Below, piece by piece: positions 1 through 7,767 of a stretch of 64,000 nucleotides of DNA. The notes under the pieces are model-generated. The model had not been told where the DNA came from and searched no databases. It saw only the letters and a program-made list of their open reading frames with translations. Within the stretch, counting starts at the first letter, position 1. Each line of letters starts with the position of its first letter. The position numbers and the translations under genes were made by a program. Source of the DNA: JACPUX01 sp964517465 (lineage in GTDB: Bacteria > Pseudomonadota > Gammaproteobacteria > Burkholderiales > Casimicrobiaceae); contig CAZFEK010000014.1 in the NCBI GenBank assembly GCA_964517465.1, positions 17,813 through 81,812 of the forward strand, given 5' to 3'.

Positions 1-1
1 G

Positions 2-829
2 AGTTTCTCGGTCGCCAAATCGATCACCTCCACCCTGGTGGGCGCAGCCATCGCCGATGGTTTCATCAAGAGCATGGACGACAAAGTGAGCGTCTATGTG
101 CCGCAGATAAAGGGCTCGGCCTATGACGAGGTGAGCTTGCGACAGTTGTTGACCATGACTTCCGGCATCCGATGGAACGAGGATTATGCCGACCCCAAGT
201 CGGATGTCGCGCGCTTCAACAACCATGAGCCCGAGGAAGGCCTGGAGTCATTGGTCAGCTATTTGCGCCGCCTGCCGCGCGAGGTGCCCGCCGGCACGCG
301 CTGGCATTACAGCACCGGCGAGACCAACCTCGTGGGCATCATCGTCGCGCAGGCGGTAGGCAAGCCGCTCGCGGAATACTTGTCCGAGAAGATTTGGAAA
401 CCGGCGGGCATGGAACAATCGGCAACCTGGATCCTCTCGCGCACTGGCCGCGAAATCAGCGGCTGCTGCATCCAAGCGGCAACCCGTGACTTCGCGCGCT
501 TCGGTTTGTTCATTCTCGATGGGGCGCAAGTCCAGGGCAAAAGCGTTCTGCCCGCAGGCTGGCTCGCCGAAGCAACTACCGAGCGCGTAGGCATAGGCCG
601 GCCCGGATATGGCTACGGCTATCAATGGTGGACATTCAGCGACGGCTCGTTTGCGGCGCGCGGCATTTTCGGTCAGAGCATTTTCATCGACCCGAAACGC
701 AAGCTGGTGATCGCCGCCAACGCCAACTGGTCCGGCGGTGCCAGCCACAAACCCAGCATCGAGGAAAGGCGGGCTTTTTGGAGCGCGGTGCAGCGGGCCT
801 TGGACGACGAAGCGGGTGTGAAAGGCTGA
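2..829 (+). CDS. Serine hydrolase, class C beta-lactamase-like (5' truncated)
   Basis: The reading frame is open from base 2, so the true start lies before the window; about 275 C-terminal residues are visible. The class C beta-lactamase/penicillin-binding-like fold is indicated by the S-x-x-K catalytic tetrad SVAK in the first visible residues, a Y-S-T-G-E-T segment at the place of the second conserved motif, and a late segment GIFGQSIFID typical of this family. Family members hydrolyse esters, amides or peptidoglycan-like substrates, often in the periplasm; the N-terminal signal that would settle location is outside the window. The substrate cannot be deduced. It is convergent with the toxin-antitoxin pair that follows. 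Confidence 0.85.
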   Translation, partial: SFSVAKSITSTLVGAAIADGFIKSMDDKVSVYVPQIKGSAYDEVSLRQLLTMTSGIRWNEDYADPKSDVARFNNHEPEEGLESLVSYLRRLPREVPAGTRWHYSTGETNLVGIIVAQAVGKPLAEYLSEKIWKPAGMEQSATWILSRTGREISGCCIQAATRDFARFGLFILDGAQVQGKSVLPAGWLAEATTERVGIGRPGYGYGYQWWTFSDGSFAARGIFGQSIFIDPKRKLVIAANANWSGGASHKPSIEERRAFWSAVQRALDDEAGVKG

Positions 830-894
830 GACTCAGACGACGCGTCGAGCTTTCGCCCTGGTCGAGGGGAGTCTCGCGGTCCGCGCCAAGCCTG

Positions 895-1155
895 CTAGGC
901 GGCTGTTTCCAACGGAACTTCCCAACCGGGGAAGACCAACACCGCGGGATGGCATTTGAGGGCGCGAGCAAGAACCTTGGCACGCTCCACACCGAGATTG
1001 ACTCGGCCGTTCTCAATGGCGGAGATCGTCGATTGTGGAATACCGGTCAGTTCGGCAAGATCACTCTGGCTCAACTCCTGTAACTCCCGAATGATTCGGA
1101 CCGACTCACCGACCGAGACTTCAATGCGCTGCCGCGCGGGACTGTAGTTTTTCAT
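895..1155 (-). CDS. Antitoxin, XRE-type helix-turn-helix (HigA-like)
   Basis: An 86-residue protein. Residues about 14-70 form a Cro/C1-type helix-turn-helix, with the recognition segment LAELTGIPQSTISAIENGR. It starts one base after the stop of the toxin gene, the toxin-first order typical of higBA modules. It should neutralise the RelE-like toxin and repress the shared promoter through the palindrome near the toxin start. A stand-alone XRE regulator is the alternative, but the tight coupling to a RelE-family ORF makes a type II antitoxin much more likely. Confidence 0.85.
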   Translation of the reverse strand: MKNYSPARQRIEVSVGESVRIIRELQELSQSDLAELTGIPQSTISAIENGRVNLGVERAKVLARALKCHPAVLVFPGWEVPLETAA

Positions 1156-1156
1156 C

Positions 1157-1441
1157 TCAGGGCCTCCGATAATCGTGGGCGGTCACTTGAACCACTTGAA
1201 TCAACAAGACTTCGGCAACGACTTGGTAGATTACTCGCCATCGCAGCCCAAGACGCGACGAGCGGCAGCCTTTCCACTCGCCGGACAAAGCTTCGTCATG
1301 AAACCCTTTGATTTGGCGCAAACCGAGGGGTCCGGAAAGACGCGCGATGTCTTTCCATTTCTCGTAGCGTTTCAGAATCTCAATGGGAACGTCCCCGGAA
1401 AGTTGCTTGTTGACTCGACGATGTTCTTCAATTCGCCACAT
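1157..1441 (-). CDS. Toxin, RelE/HigB-type mRNA interferase
   Basis: A 94-residue basic protein with the RelE/ParE-superfamily pattern: an N-terminal helix pair, then LSGEWKGCRSSRLGLRWRVIY, in which the basic residues are expected to contact RNA, and a C-terminal VTAHDY, the usual end of this subgroup. It probably cleaves ribosome-bound mRNA. It is the first gene of a two-gene unit with the antitoxin. No ribosome binding site is visible, and the promoter -10 box ends only about 6 bases from the ATG, so the transcript may be nearly leaderless. Confidence 0.85.
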   Translation of the reverse strand: MWRIEEHRRVNKQLSGDVPIEILKRYEKWKDIARLSGPLGLRQIKGFHDEALSGEWKGCRSSRLGLRWRVIYQVVAEVLLIQVVQVTAHDYRRP

Positions 1442-1476
1442 GTCATATTATGACTATACTACAAATGGTATGTCAA
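1442..1476 (-). promoter_or_regulatory. higBA promoter and autoregulatory palindrome
   Basis: On the minus strand a -35 TTGACA (1471-1476) is followed after 18 bases by CATAAT (1447-1452). The 13-base palindrome GTCATAATATGAC (1442-1454) covers the -10 box and abuts the toxin start codon, the usual place for an antitoxin operator. A weaker ATAC-N8-GTAT inverted repeat lies in the spacer. Binding is inferred. Confidence 0.65.
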
Positions 1477-1698
1477 GCCAGGATTCCGCGCTCGGAGATC
1501 CGCGCGACCCTCCGGGAGCCGGGTGTCGCCACAGGCCCCGGGAGTCCGCGAGCAGGCAAATCCGATACAAGGCTTGCCACAGGTTCGTACACACCGTCGA
1601 GCCGGCCTCTCTTCGTTTTGCCCTGAAACCAGACTTTTTTGTTGCCCGCGACTTGGCCAGGCTGCGCATGGCAACCTTGCGCGTGCCGCGATCGCGGT

Positions 1699-2160
1699 TC
1701 AGGATGCCGAGCGCAGGCGGTAGCCTTCCTTGGCCGCCCGCGCTTTCTTCGCTTCCTCTCGCGTATAAGCCCGCCCCGACCAGAGCATGCGATAAGCGAC
1801 TTCTTCGTTGCCGTTTTCACACAGTTCAAGAACGCGCCGAAAAAGCGGCTGGAAGGTCTCGGAGCGGTGGCTCTGTTCGTGTTCCTCGAGCGAGTTCCAG
1901 AAGGTCACCACCAGCGCCTCGCGATCCTTGAGCGGCGTGGCAAGGGCTTGGCCCACGGTGGAACCTTCGTTGGAAATCTGTCCGGTGTTCATCACCACGA
2001 AGCCGCCGATGAAACCGGTTTCCGAGTGGTAGGTTTTGACGTTTTCGCAGAGTTCGGCCACGCGCATTTCCAGTTCGTCGACCGTGAACTCCGCGCGTAA
2101 GACGACGCGGTTGACGGTGACGATGCCCTCGTCGCCGAATCCTTCAATGAGTGCCGACAT
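1699..2160 (-). CDS. Hypothetical protein, possible antibiotic-biosynthesis-monooxygenase fold
   Basis: A 153-residue protein. The ATG at 2160 is chosen because GAGGAG sits 8 bases upstream; an in-frame TTG 15 bases earlier overlaps that site. It begins MSALIEGFGDEG and is rich in charged residues. The segment FWNSLEEHEQSHRSETF resembles the strand-helix segment of ABM/EthD-type ferredoxin-like domains, which often carry W/F-x-S-x-E-x-H patterns, but the match is only by eye. There is no signal peptide or membrane segment. It follows a 62-residue ORF by 25 bases and both probably share the promoter at 2405-2433. Function unknown. Confidence 0.6.
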   Translation of the reverse strand: MSALIEGFGDEGIVTVNRVVLRAEFTVDELEMRVAELCENVKTYHSETGFIGGFVVMNTGQISNEGSTVGQALATPLKDREALVVTFWNSLEEHEQSHRSETFQPLFRRVLELCENGNEEVAYRMLWSGRAYTREEAKKARAAKEGYRLRSAS

Positions 2161-2185
2161 GATCGCGCTCCTCAACTTTGGCCGC

Positions 2186-2374
2186 TTACGCGCGCGGCGT
2201 CTGCGCCTCGGGCAACAGGGCCTGCCAGGACGAATCGAAGGCCGATTCGAGATCCGGAAGGGGCAGGGGCTGCTGGTCGATCGCCGTGCGTGGCAGCGCG
2301 CATGCCTGCAGGAGGGGGAAACTCGCCGAACCGGTTTGTTCGACTTGGTTGCAGAGGTGCTCGAGGGAATGCAT
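2186..2374 (-). CDS. Small hypothetical protein (62 aa)
   Basis: The ATG at 2374 is preceded by GGAG at a 7-base spacing; a longer in-frame version without a ribosome site would start at 2398. The product has an N-terminal HSLEHLCNQVE helix and a proline/leucine-rich tail. I recognise no family. Support for it being real comes from the ribosome site, the well-placed upstream promoter and its position directly before the 153-residue gene on the same strand. Confidence 0.5.
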   Translation of the reverse strand: MHSLEHLCNQVEQTGSASFPLLQACALPRTAIDQQPLPLPDLESAFDSSWQALLPEAQTPRA

Positions 2375-2404
2375 GATCGATCTCCATGGGTGGGTCACGG
2401 CACC

Positions 2405-2433
2405 AAGATATCAATCCATACTCTTTTAGTCAA
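2405..2433 (-). promoter_or_regulatory. Sigma-70-like promoter for the two-gene unit 2374-1699
   Basis: Minus strand: -35 TTGACT (2428-2433), 17-base spacer, -10 TATCTT (2405-2410). The -35 is overlapped by a short inverted repeat TAGT-N2-ACTA, a possible operator. Confidence 0.6.
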
Positions 2434-2882
2434 CTATGGTCACAATAGCCTGGCGCCATCCACAACAAGGCGGCCTGGCCGCCGATTGCTCCGCGTCGGA
2501 CTCGGCCACGCCCGGTCGCGTAACCCCCAAGTAACCCACTTGTTCTTGGCATTCGCGCCGATCGAATGTCATGCTGCACAGGCGTCTTGAATAGTTGTCG
2601 TAGCGTGGTTGCACGCACCTTGGCAGGCAGTCCGAACGGGGCCACGCGTGGCCGCACGGGGGAACACGGTGCGGTTCCTCCTCGGCAATTCGGGGCACCC
2701 AATTGGCAAGCGCGGAGTCGCCTTCCCGCCGGGAATCAGAGTCCCGCGTGCCGGTCGCTTCGCTCTAGCGACACGAAGGCTGGGGACCCGTCCCGATTTC
2801 CGTCGGCACCGCGCCGGATCGGTTCGGCTAGGGCGGCACCCGTTGGGACCGCATTCGCATGCGCCATCGATGAGGGAGAGCC
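2434..2882. other. Intergenic region before the subtilase; no gene seen
   Basis: About 450 bases with several overlapping open frames on both strands, none with a ribosome site or recognisable protein. It presumably holds the promoter of the subtilase gene, but no convincing -35/-10 or -24/-12 element was found. Confidence 0.6.
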
Positions 2883-4364
2883 ATGAAGCGGCAAACACCA
2901 TTTTTCCGAATTGCGGCCCTCGCGTTCTTGCTGGCCATCGGCGCGCCCACGGTCATCGCGGGCGATGTTCCGCAAGCGCTCTTTGACAAAGCGGCGCACA
3001 GCGGCACGGTGCGGGTCATCGTAGAGCTTCGGGTCGCCACCGTTCCCGAAGCAAAGCTCGTCAGCGATCAAGCGGTCGCCGCGCAAAGAAACGATATTGC
3101 CGCGGCGCGCGCGACCGTCTTGAAGCGCCTGGCCGGTACGGGCCATCGCACCATGCGCGAGTACACCACTATTCCCTTCGTGGCGTTGGAAGTGGCGCCA
3201 GACGCCTTGGCCGCGCTGGCGGCATCGACTGATGTGGTGGGCGTGGTGGAAGACATTTTGCTGGCGCCGGCGCTCAACGACAGCGTGCCGCTCATCGGCG
3301 CCGATCAGGCCTGGGCGGCCGGCTACGACGGCAGCGGCTTTGTCGTGGCCGTGCTCGACACCGGCATCGAGAGCAGCCACCCCTTTCTTGCCGGGAAGGT
3401 GATTGAGGAAGCCTGCTTTTCCGCCAACGCCAATTGTCCGAACGGGCTGACCACGCAGACCGGGCCGGGGTCGGGAGTGCCCTGCGCTTACGTGCCCGTT
3501 CACTGCCGTCATGGCACGGCCGTGGCGGGTGTTGCCGCTGGAGCGGGTGCCGGCTTTTCAGGCGTCGCCAAAGGTGCACGGCTGATGTCGGTGCAGATTT
3601 TCTCGCAGCAAACTGGAAGTCCATGCACTGGGTGGGGTGCCGATCCATGCGCTCTGGCTCTCACCTCGGATACGGTCGCAGGCATGGAGTGGGTTTATCT
3701 GCTGAGGGCGGTCCACAATTTCGCCGCGGTCAATCTGAGTATCGCGAGTTTGACCACGGGCGGCTCGGGTTGGGTCTCCCCATGCGACAGTGCCCTGGCC
3801 GCCATGACCGCGGTAACCGAAAACCTGCGTCTTGCGGGTATCGTCACAGTCGCAGGTTCAGGTAATAACGGATTCCCGGACGCCTTGACGTGGCCGGCAT
3901 GTATCTCCAGCGCCGTGAGCGTGGGCTCCACGACCATGGTCGATACCGTTTCCGCATTCTCAAACTCGGCCTCGTTCCTGTCTCTGCTGGCACCTGGCGA
4001 AGAGATAACGACCTCGCTGCCTGGCGGGGGATTCTCCGTGAACGGTTGGGGGACCTCTTACGCCACCCCGCATGTGTCCGGCGCCTGGGCGATCTTGAAG
4101 CAGAAGAAACCCACTGCCACCGTGAGCGAAATTCTCAATGCCCTGGTCCGCACCGGCCGCCCGGTGCTCGACACCCGTAACGGCATCACCAAACCACGTA
4201 TTCAGCTGAACCTGGCCTTGTTGGACTTGTCACCTGGCACGCCCATTCCTACCCTCTCCGGGTGGCCTCTGGTTGGCTTGGCGGGCCTGCTGGCAATGGG
4301 AGGCCTTAGCGCCTTGCGCGGGCGGTTTGGGCGGGGCGAGGAGACAGGACGCCGTTCTTCCTGA
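2883..4364 (+). CDS. Secreted subtilisin-like serine protease (S8) with IPTL-CTERM sorting signal
   Basis: A 493-residue exported protease. Residues 1-26 are a signal peptide ending VIA. Residues about 40-125 resemble an inhibitor I9-like prodomain. The catalytic triad is visible: Asp159 in VAVLDTGIESSHP, His210 in CRHGTAVAGV and Ser392 in GTSYATPHVSGAWA; the oxyanion Asn is in AGSGNNG near 328. The extreme C terminus has the layout of an IPTL-CTERM tag: PIPTLSGW (454-461), a hydrophobic helix and a basic tail. Such tags are processed by exosortase/archaeosortase-like enzymes in other bacteria, so the protease is probably handed to a sorting machinery and released or anchored at the surface. 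No sorting enzyme is in this window. Several extra cysteines suggest disulfides. Confidence 0.93.
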   Translation: MKRQTPFFRIAALAFLLAIGAPTVIAGDVPQALFDKAAHSGTVRVIVELRVATVPEAKLVSDQAVAAQRNDIAAARATVLKRLAGTGHRTMREYTTIPFVALEVAPDALAALAASTDVVGVVEDILLAPALNDSVPLIGADQAWAAGYDGSGFVVAVLDTGIESSHPFLAGKVIEEACFSANANCPNGLTTQTGPGSGVPCAYVPVHCRHGTAVAGVAAGAGAGFSGVAKGARLMSVQIFSQQTGSPCTGWGADPCALALTSDTVAGMEWVYLLRAVHNFAAVNLSIASLTTGGSGWVSPCDSALAAMTAVTENLRLAGIVTVAGSGNNGFPDALTWPACISSAVSVGSTTMVDTVSAFSNSASFLSLLAPGEEITTSLPGGGFSVNGWGTSYATPHVSGAWAILKQKKPTATVSEILNALVRTGRPVLDTRNGITKPRIQLNLALLDLSPGTPIPTLSGWPLVGLAGLLAMGGLSALRGRFGRGEETGRRSS

Positions 4365-4561
4365 CCGACCGGTCAACCCGATCAAGCGGGCCGGACGACG
4401 ACTCAAGTATGGCTTGATCCTGATGGAGCATCTTTTGGGTTGCGGCGCGGAACGATGATCGTGGAAATGTGCTGAGTTCGCCGAACCCGATTCGATTCCG
4501 CGTCAAGGAACGCTCAACTTCCGCGCGTGGGCTTGTGTCTTCTAACGACGAGGAGTTCAAG

Positions 4562-5557
4562 ATGATTCGTTTTCTTTGGTGGGTTCTTGGAATATCTGCG
4601 GCGCTTTTTTTCTCGGGTGCCGGCTTCGCCGCGCAGCGAACCTTTGTTTCCGTTCTCGGCAGCGACGCCAATGTCACCTACAGTTGTTCCAACTCCCTGC
4701 CCTGTCGGGGGTTCACAGCTGCACTTGGCGTGACCGATGCGGGTGGTGAAATAGTGGTCAAAGACTCGGGCGGGTACGGCCCGGTCATCATCACGAAGTC
4801 GGTCTCCATCATCGCCAACGATGGTGTCTATGCCGGGATCAGCGTTTTTTCCGGTACCGGCATCGAAATCGCGACACCGGGCGTCGATGTCCTCCTCAAG
4901 GGTTTGACGCTCAACGGCTTGGGCGGTTATATCGGCATCTCCATGAGCGATGGCATACGCCTGACCGTGCTCAACTGTCTGGTTCGGAACTTCAGTCTTG
5001 ACGGTGGGGTGGGCATTAGCGTCGACGCTCCTGGTTTGGCTCGGGTGTTCGACACCGTGCTCCTGGAAAACGCGACCGGGGTGGCCATCGGGAACGGAGC
5101 AACGGCGGTGATTTCACGCACACGTTTTTTTGGCAACGCCTTGGGTCTGGATGTCCTCGCCGGCGCAGCGGATGAGACGACCACGGAGGTAAGCGCCTCG
5201 GAAGCAGGCCAAAACGGGAACGGCTTCCATGCCCGGGCACTTGCCGGCGGCACCGTGAAACTGAACGTCAAGGACTCCGTGCTTGCGAAGAATGGCGTCG
5301 GTGGCCGCACCTCGAGCACTGGCGGGACAGTTCTATCCACCTATACCGCAAACCTGATCAGCGGTAATAGTGGCGCCGGCCTATATGCCGAGGGAAGCGG
5401 CGCAAAGATTGTCGCCATCGGCAACACGCTCAGCCAGAACAGCTATGGACTCGTTCAGACCGGCGGGAGCGCGGTGGTCTCCACCGGAGACAACGCGGCT
5501 GCGGACAACACCTCCGGACCGAGCTCGGGCACGATCACCCCAATGAGCAAGATTTGA
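4562..5557 (+). CDS. Secreted right-handed beta-helix repeat protein
   Basis: A 331-residue protein starting at 4562, where AGGAG lies 6 bases upstream; a longer in-frame start has no ribosome site. Residues 1-23 are a signal peptide (cleavage after GAGFA). The rest has recurring 20-25-residue units rich in G, N, V, I and T (for example GIEIATPGVDVLLKGLTLNG and GAGLYAEGSGAKIVAIGNTL), the pattern of parallel beta-helix proteins of the pectate-lyase/NosD type. No catalytic motif was recognised, so it may be a polysaccharide-binding or adhesive surface protein. It follows the subtilase by about 200 bases on the same strand. Confidence 0.8.
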   Translation: MIRFLWWVLGISAALFFSGAGFAAQRTFVSVLGSDANVTYSCSNSLPCRGFTAALGVTDAGGEIVVKDSGGYGPVIITKSVSIIANDGVYAGISVFSGTGIEIATPGVDVLLKGLTLNGLGGYIGISMSDGIRLTVLNCLVRNFSLDGGVGISVDAPGLARVFDTVLLENATGVAIGNGATAVISRTRFFGNALGLDVLAGAADETTTEVSASEAGQNGNGFHARALAGGTVKLNVKDSVLAKNGVGGRTSSTGGTVLSTYTANLISGNSGAGLYAEGSGAKIVAIGNTLSQNSYGLVQTGGSAVVSTGDNAAADNTSGPSSGTITPMSKI

Positions 5558-5598
5558 AGCGCCCAAGCTCCGCGCCGGTCGCCGCCTTCGAAGTGCAG

Positions 5599-7386
5599 CT
5601 AGGCCAGGATGCCGAAGTCCCTTGCCAAGACGCGCCACTCAGGCGTTTCCCGCATTTCCTCGAAGGTCGGATCGACGGGCGCACAGATGAAATTGGCGTC
5701 GCGCTCCCTTGCCGCCCGCTCCAGCCAATGAAACGCGGCGGCATGATCACCGAGCCGCGCGTGGACCATGGCCACCTGGTAGGGCGAGACGTACTTGTCG
5801 GAGAAGGCTTCTCTCATGTGGTCGAGCAGCGCCTTCGCTTCCTCGGTTCGCTTCAGCATCGCCAGCGCCTGCGCGCGGCCGCAGCACCCAATGGAAAGAT
5901 CCGGCGCGAACTCGGAAGCCCATTGGTAGTGGACGAGCGCCTCGTCCGGCCGTTGCAGGCACAAGTAAGTGAAGCCCAGCAGCGTTCGCGCCAAGAGATT
6001 GCGCGAGTCGACATCCGTAACCGCGAGAAACTCGGCTTCAGCGGATTCGTATCGCCCCGAGTAAAGCGTGAGCAGGGCCAGATGGCAGCGCAGGGATTGG
6101 TCCAGTGGATCGAGTTCCCGCGCCAGAAGAAACTCGCGTTCCGCATGGTCGAAAACACGTCGGAACATCAAAGCGTGCGCGTAGGATTGGTGGGCGTAGC
6201 GGGCGCCGGGCGCGAGGCGTATGGCTCGACGGTACATCGGTTCGGCGGAGTTCCAGTCGTATTCGAAGCGAAACAGGATACTGGCTAGCGCCGAGCATGC
6301 CTCACTCAAGTCCGGCGCGATTTCCAAAGCGCGCTGCGCGGCTTGCTTGGCAACGCCAATCGTTTCCGAGGAAGCAGCCGTCCAGGCCACCACGCCCAGG
6401 TGCGCCAAGGCCAGGCCGGAATGGCCCGCGGCGAACGCAGGGTCAAGCCGAAGTGCGCGCGAAAACAGCTCGATCGCTTTGCGATAGCCCTCGACGGATT
6501 GTTGGCGCAAAGCGAATCGCGCTCGGTCGTGATAGTCCTTCGCCTTGGCACTTGCGGTCGCGCCTAAGGGTGCGGGCAAGGCCGGTGACGATCCGAGCGG
6601 CGCCATGCTTGTCGGGGTCCGGGTGAGAAACTGGATCAGTTCGCGGGTGAGTTTCTCCTGCATGCCAAAGGGAGCACCGGGGATTTCGCAGTAGTGGCCC
6701 GACCAGACCAGCGCACCGTCGCGTGTGGCTTCGAGCCGAACGCTAACCCGCATCCGACCGGCCTCTCGGATCACGGTGCCGCGAAGTACGGCACCGACGC
6801 CGAGAGCGGCCCCGATCACGCGATGGTCGGTCGCTTTGTCCTGGAAGCGCGCGGCCGACGTTCTCGCCACGACCTTGCACCCCGGCGAGCCCGCAAGCGC
6901 GTCGATCACGCCATCGGCCAAGGCCTGGCAAAAAGGTTCGGCTTTTTCGTCACCGGTCGCGTTGACCATGGGGAGTACCGCCACGAAGCGCGCGTTCGCT
7001 TGCCGCACGGCGCGAGGGTCGCGCCAGGATATCCGCGGCGCGTAGCTTCCCAGGGGAATGGAAATCTCGAGATAGGCGTCCTCCCCCTCGTCTCGATAGT
7101 ACTGCGCAAGCCGCTCTCTTAGGCGCCCGGCGGTTACGCGCACGATTGGATCTTTGCGCGGATCGAAACTTCCGGCGTCGCGCCCGAGGCAGTCGATCGC
7201 CACCGCGCTTTCCTTGAGCTGCGTGGCAGGATCGCGCAAAGCGCTCTGCACCAAGAACCGCAAAAGACGTTGCTGCTGCAAACACTGTCGAAAAGTCTGC
7301 CCGCCGACAATGCGTTCCAGTTCGGCACCAATGAGATCGATTGGCACCGCATCGGTTGAACGAATGGTTTCCGGTTCGACCGGCAT
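5599..7386 (-). CDS. TPR protein with TolB/FlgO-like domain
   Basis: About 595 residues from the ATG at 7386, which has GGAG 9 bases upstream; the open frame extends 30 codons further without support. Three parts are visible: an N-terminal 20-130 domain with SFDPRKDPIVRVTAGRLRERL and a GSYAP segment, seen in many predicted signalling proteins; a TolB/FlgO-like domain at about 140-270 with FVAVLPMVNATGDE and LRGTVIREAGRMRVSVRLE; and tetratricopeptide repeats from about 300 to the end (for example AIELFSRALRLDPAFAAGHSGLALAH). No transmembrane segment was noted. It is probably a scaffold or signalling protein; proteins with this layout are often mis-annotated as adenylate cyclase. It is transcribed alone. 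Confidence 0.75.
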   Translation of the reverse strand: MPVEPETIRSTDAVPIDLIGAELERIVGGQTFRQCLQQQRLLRFLVQSALRDPATQLKESAVAIDCLGRDAGSFDPRKDPIVRVTAGRLRERLAQYYRDEGEDAYLEISIPLGSYAPRISWRDPRAVRQANARFVAVLPMVNATGDEKAEPFCQALADGVIDALAGSPGCKVVARTSAARFQDKATDHRVIGAALGVGAVLRGTVIREAGRMRVSVRLEATRDGALVWSGHYCEIPGAPFGMQEKLTRELIQFLTRTPTSMAPLGSSPALPAPLGATASAKAKDYHDRARFALRQQSVEGYRKAIELFSRALRLDPAFAAGHSGLALAHLGVVAWTAASSETIGVAKQAAQRALEIAPDLSEACSALASILFRFEYDWNSAEPMYRRAIRLAPGARYAHQSYAHALMFRRVFDHAEREFLLARELDPLDQSLRCHLALLTLYSGRYESAEAEFLAVTDVDSRNLLARTLLGFTYLCLQRPDEALVHYQWASEFAPDLSIGCCGRAQALAMLKRTEEAKALLDHMREAFSDKYVSPYQVAMVHARLGDHAAAFHWLERAARERDANFICAPVDPTFEEMRETPEWRVLARDFGILA

Positions 7387-7767
7387 GCTCAGTCTCCGCT
7401 CAGGGGAACCGCGCGACCAGTGCGCCACCAGGCTGGCGGTGAAGCACGACCCACCTGGCAATTGACGCAGGCACACGGTTGCTCATGAGGTGAAACTTTT
7501 CGCTGAACCCATCGCAGGCAATGTTGCCCGCATACTTCCCAGCCTGTCAACGCAGCAAATTTCCGTTAGCTGCGGCGAAGAGACGCGCAGCGGGCGTTCA
7601 TTCGATTCGCGTCATCCGTCACGCAATTCAATCAAGTATAGTTGTGACTTGTGTCATTGCCAAGTCGCGCGCCTGTTTTGCCCAGTCTTTTGAGCATACG
7701 CGGATACAACCGTTCGTCGTGAGTGGCGTGGCGGCCGCTGCCGATAGCCAACCCCGAAGAGCCCAAA
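7387..7767. other. Intergenic region between the TPR gene and the outer-membrane barrel gene
   Basis: About 380 bases without a supported gene. On the minus strand TTGACA (7545-7550) could be the -35 of the TPR gene promoter, but the matching -10 is poor. Confidence 0.4.

Noticed and set aside
1450..1698. Possible coding remnants between higB and the hypothetical gene at 1699
   Set aside because: Overlapping open frames on both strands show no protein family pattern and no ribosome site.
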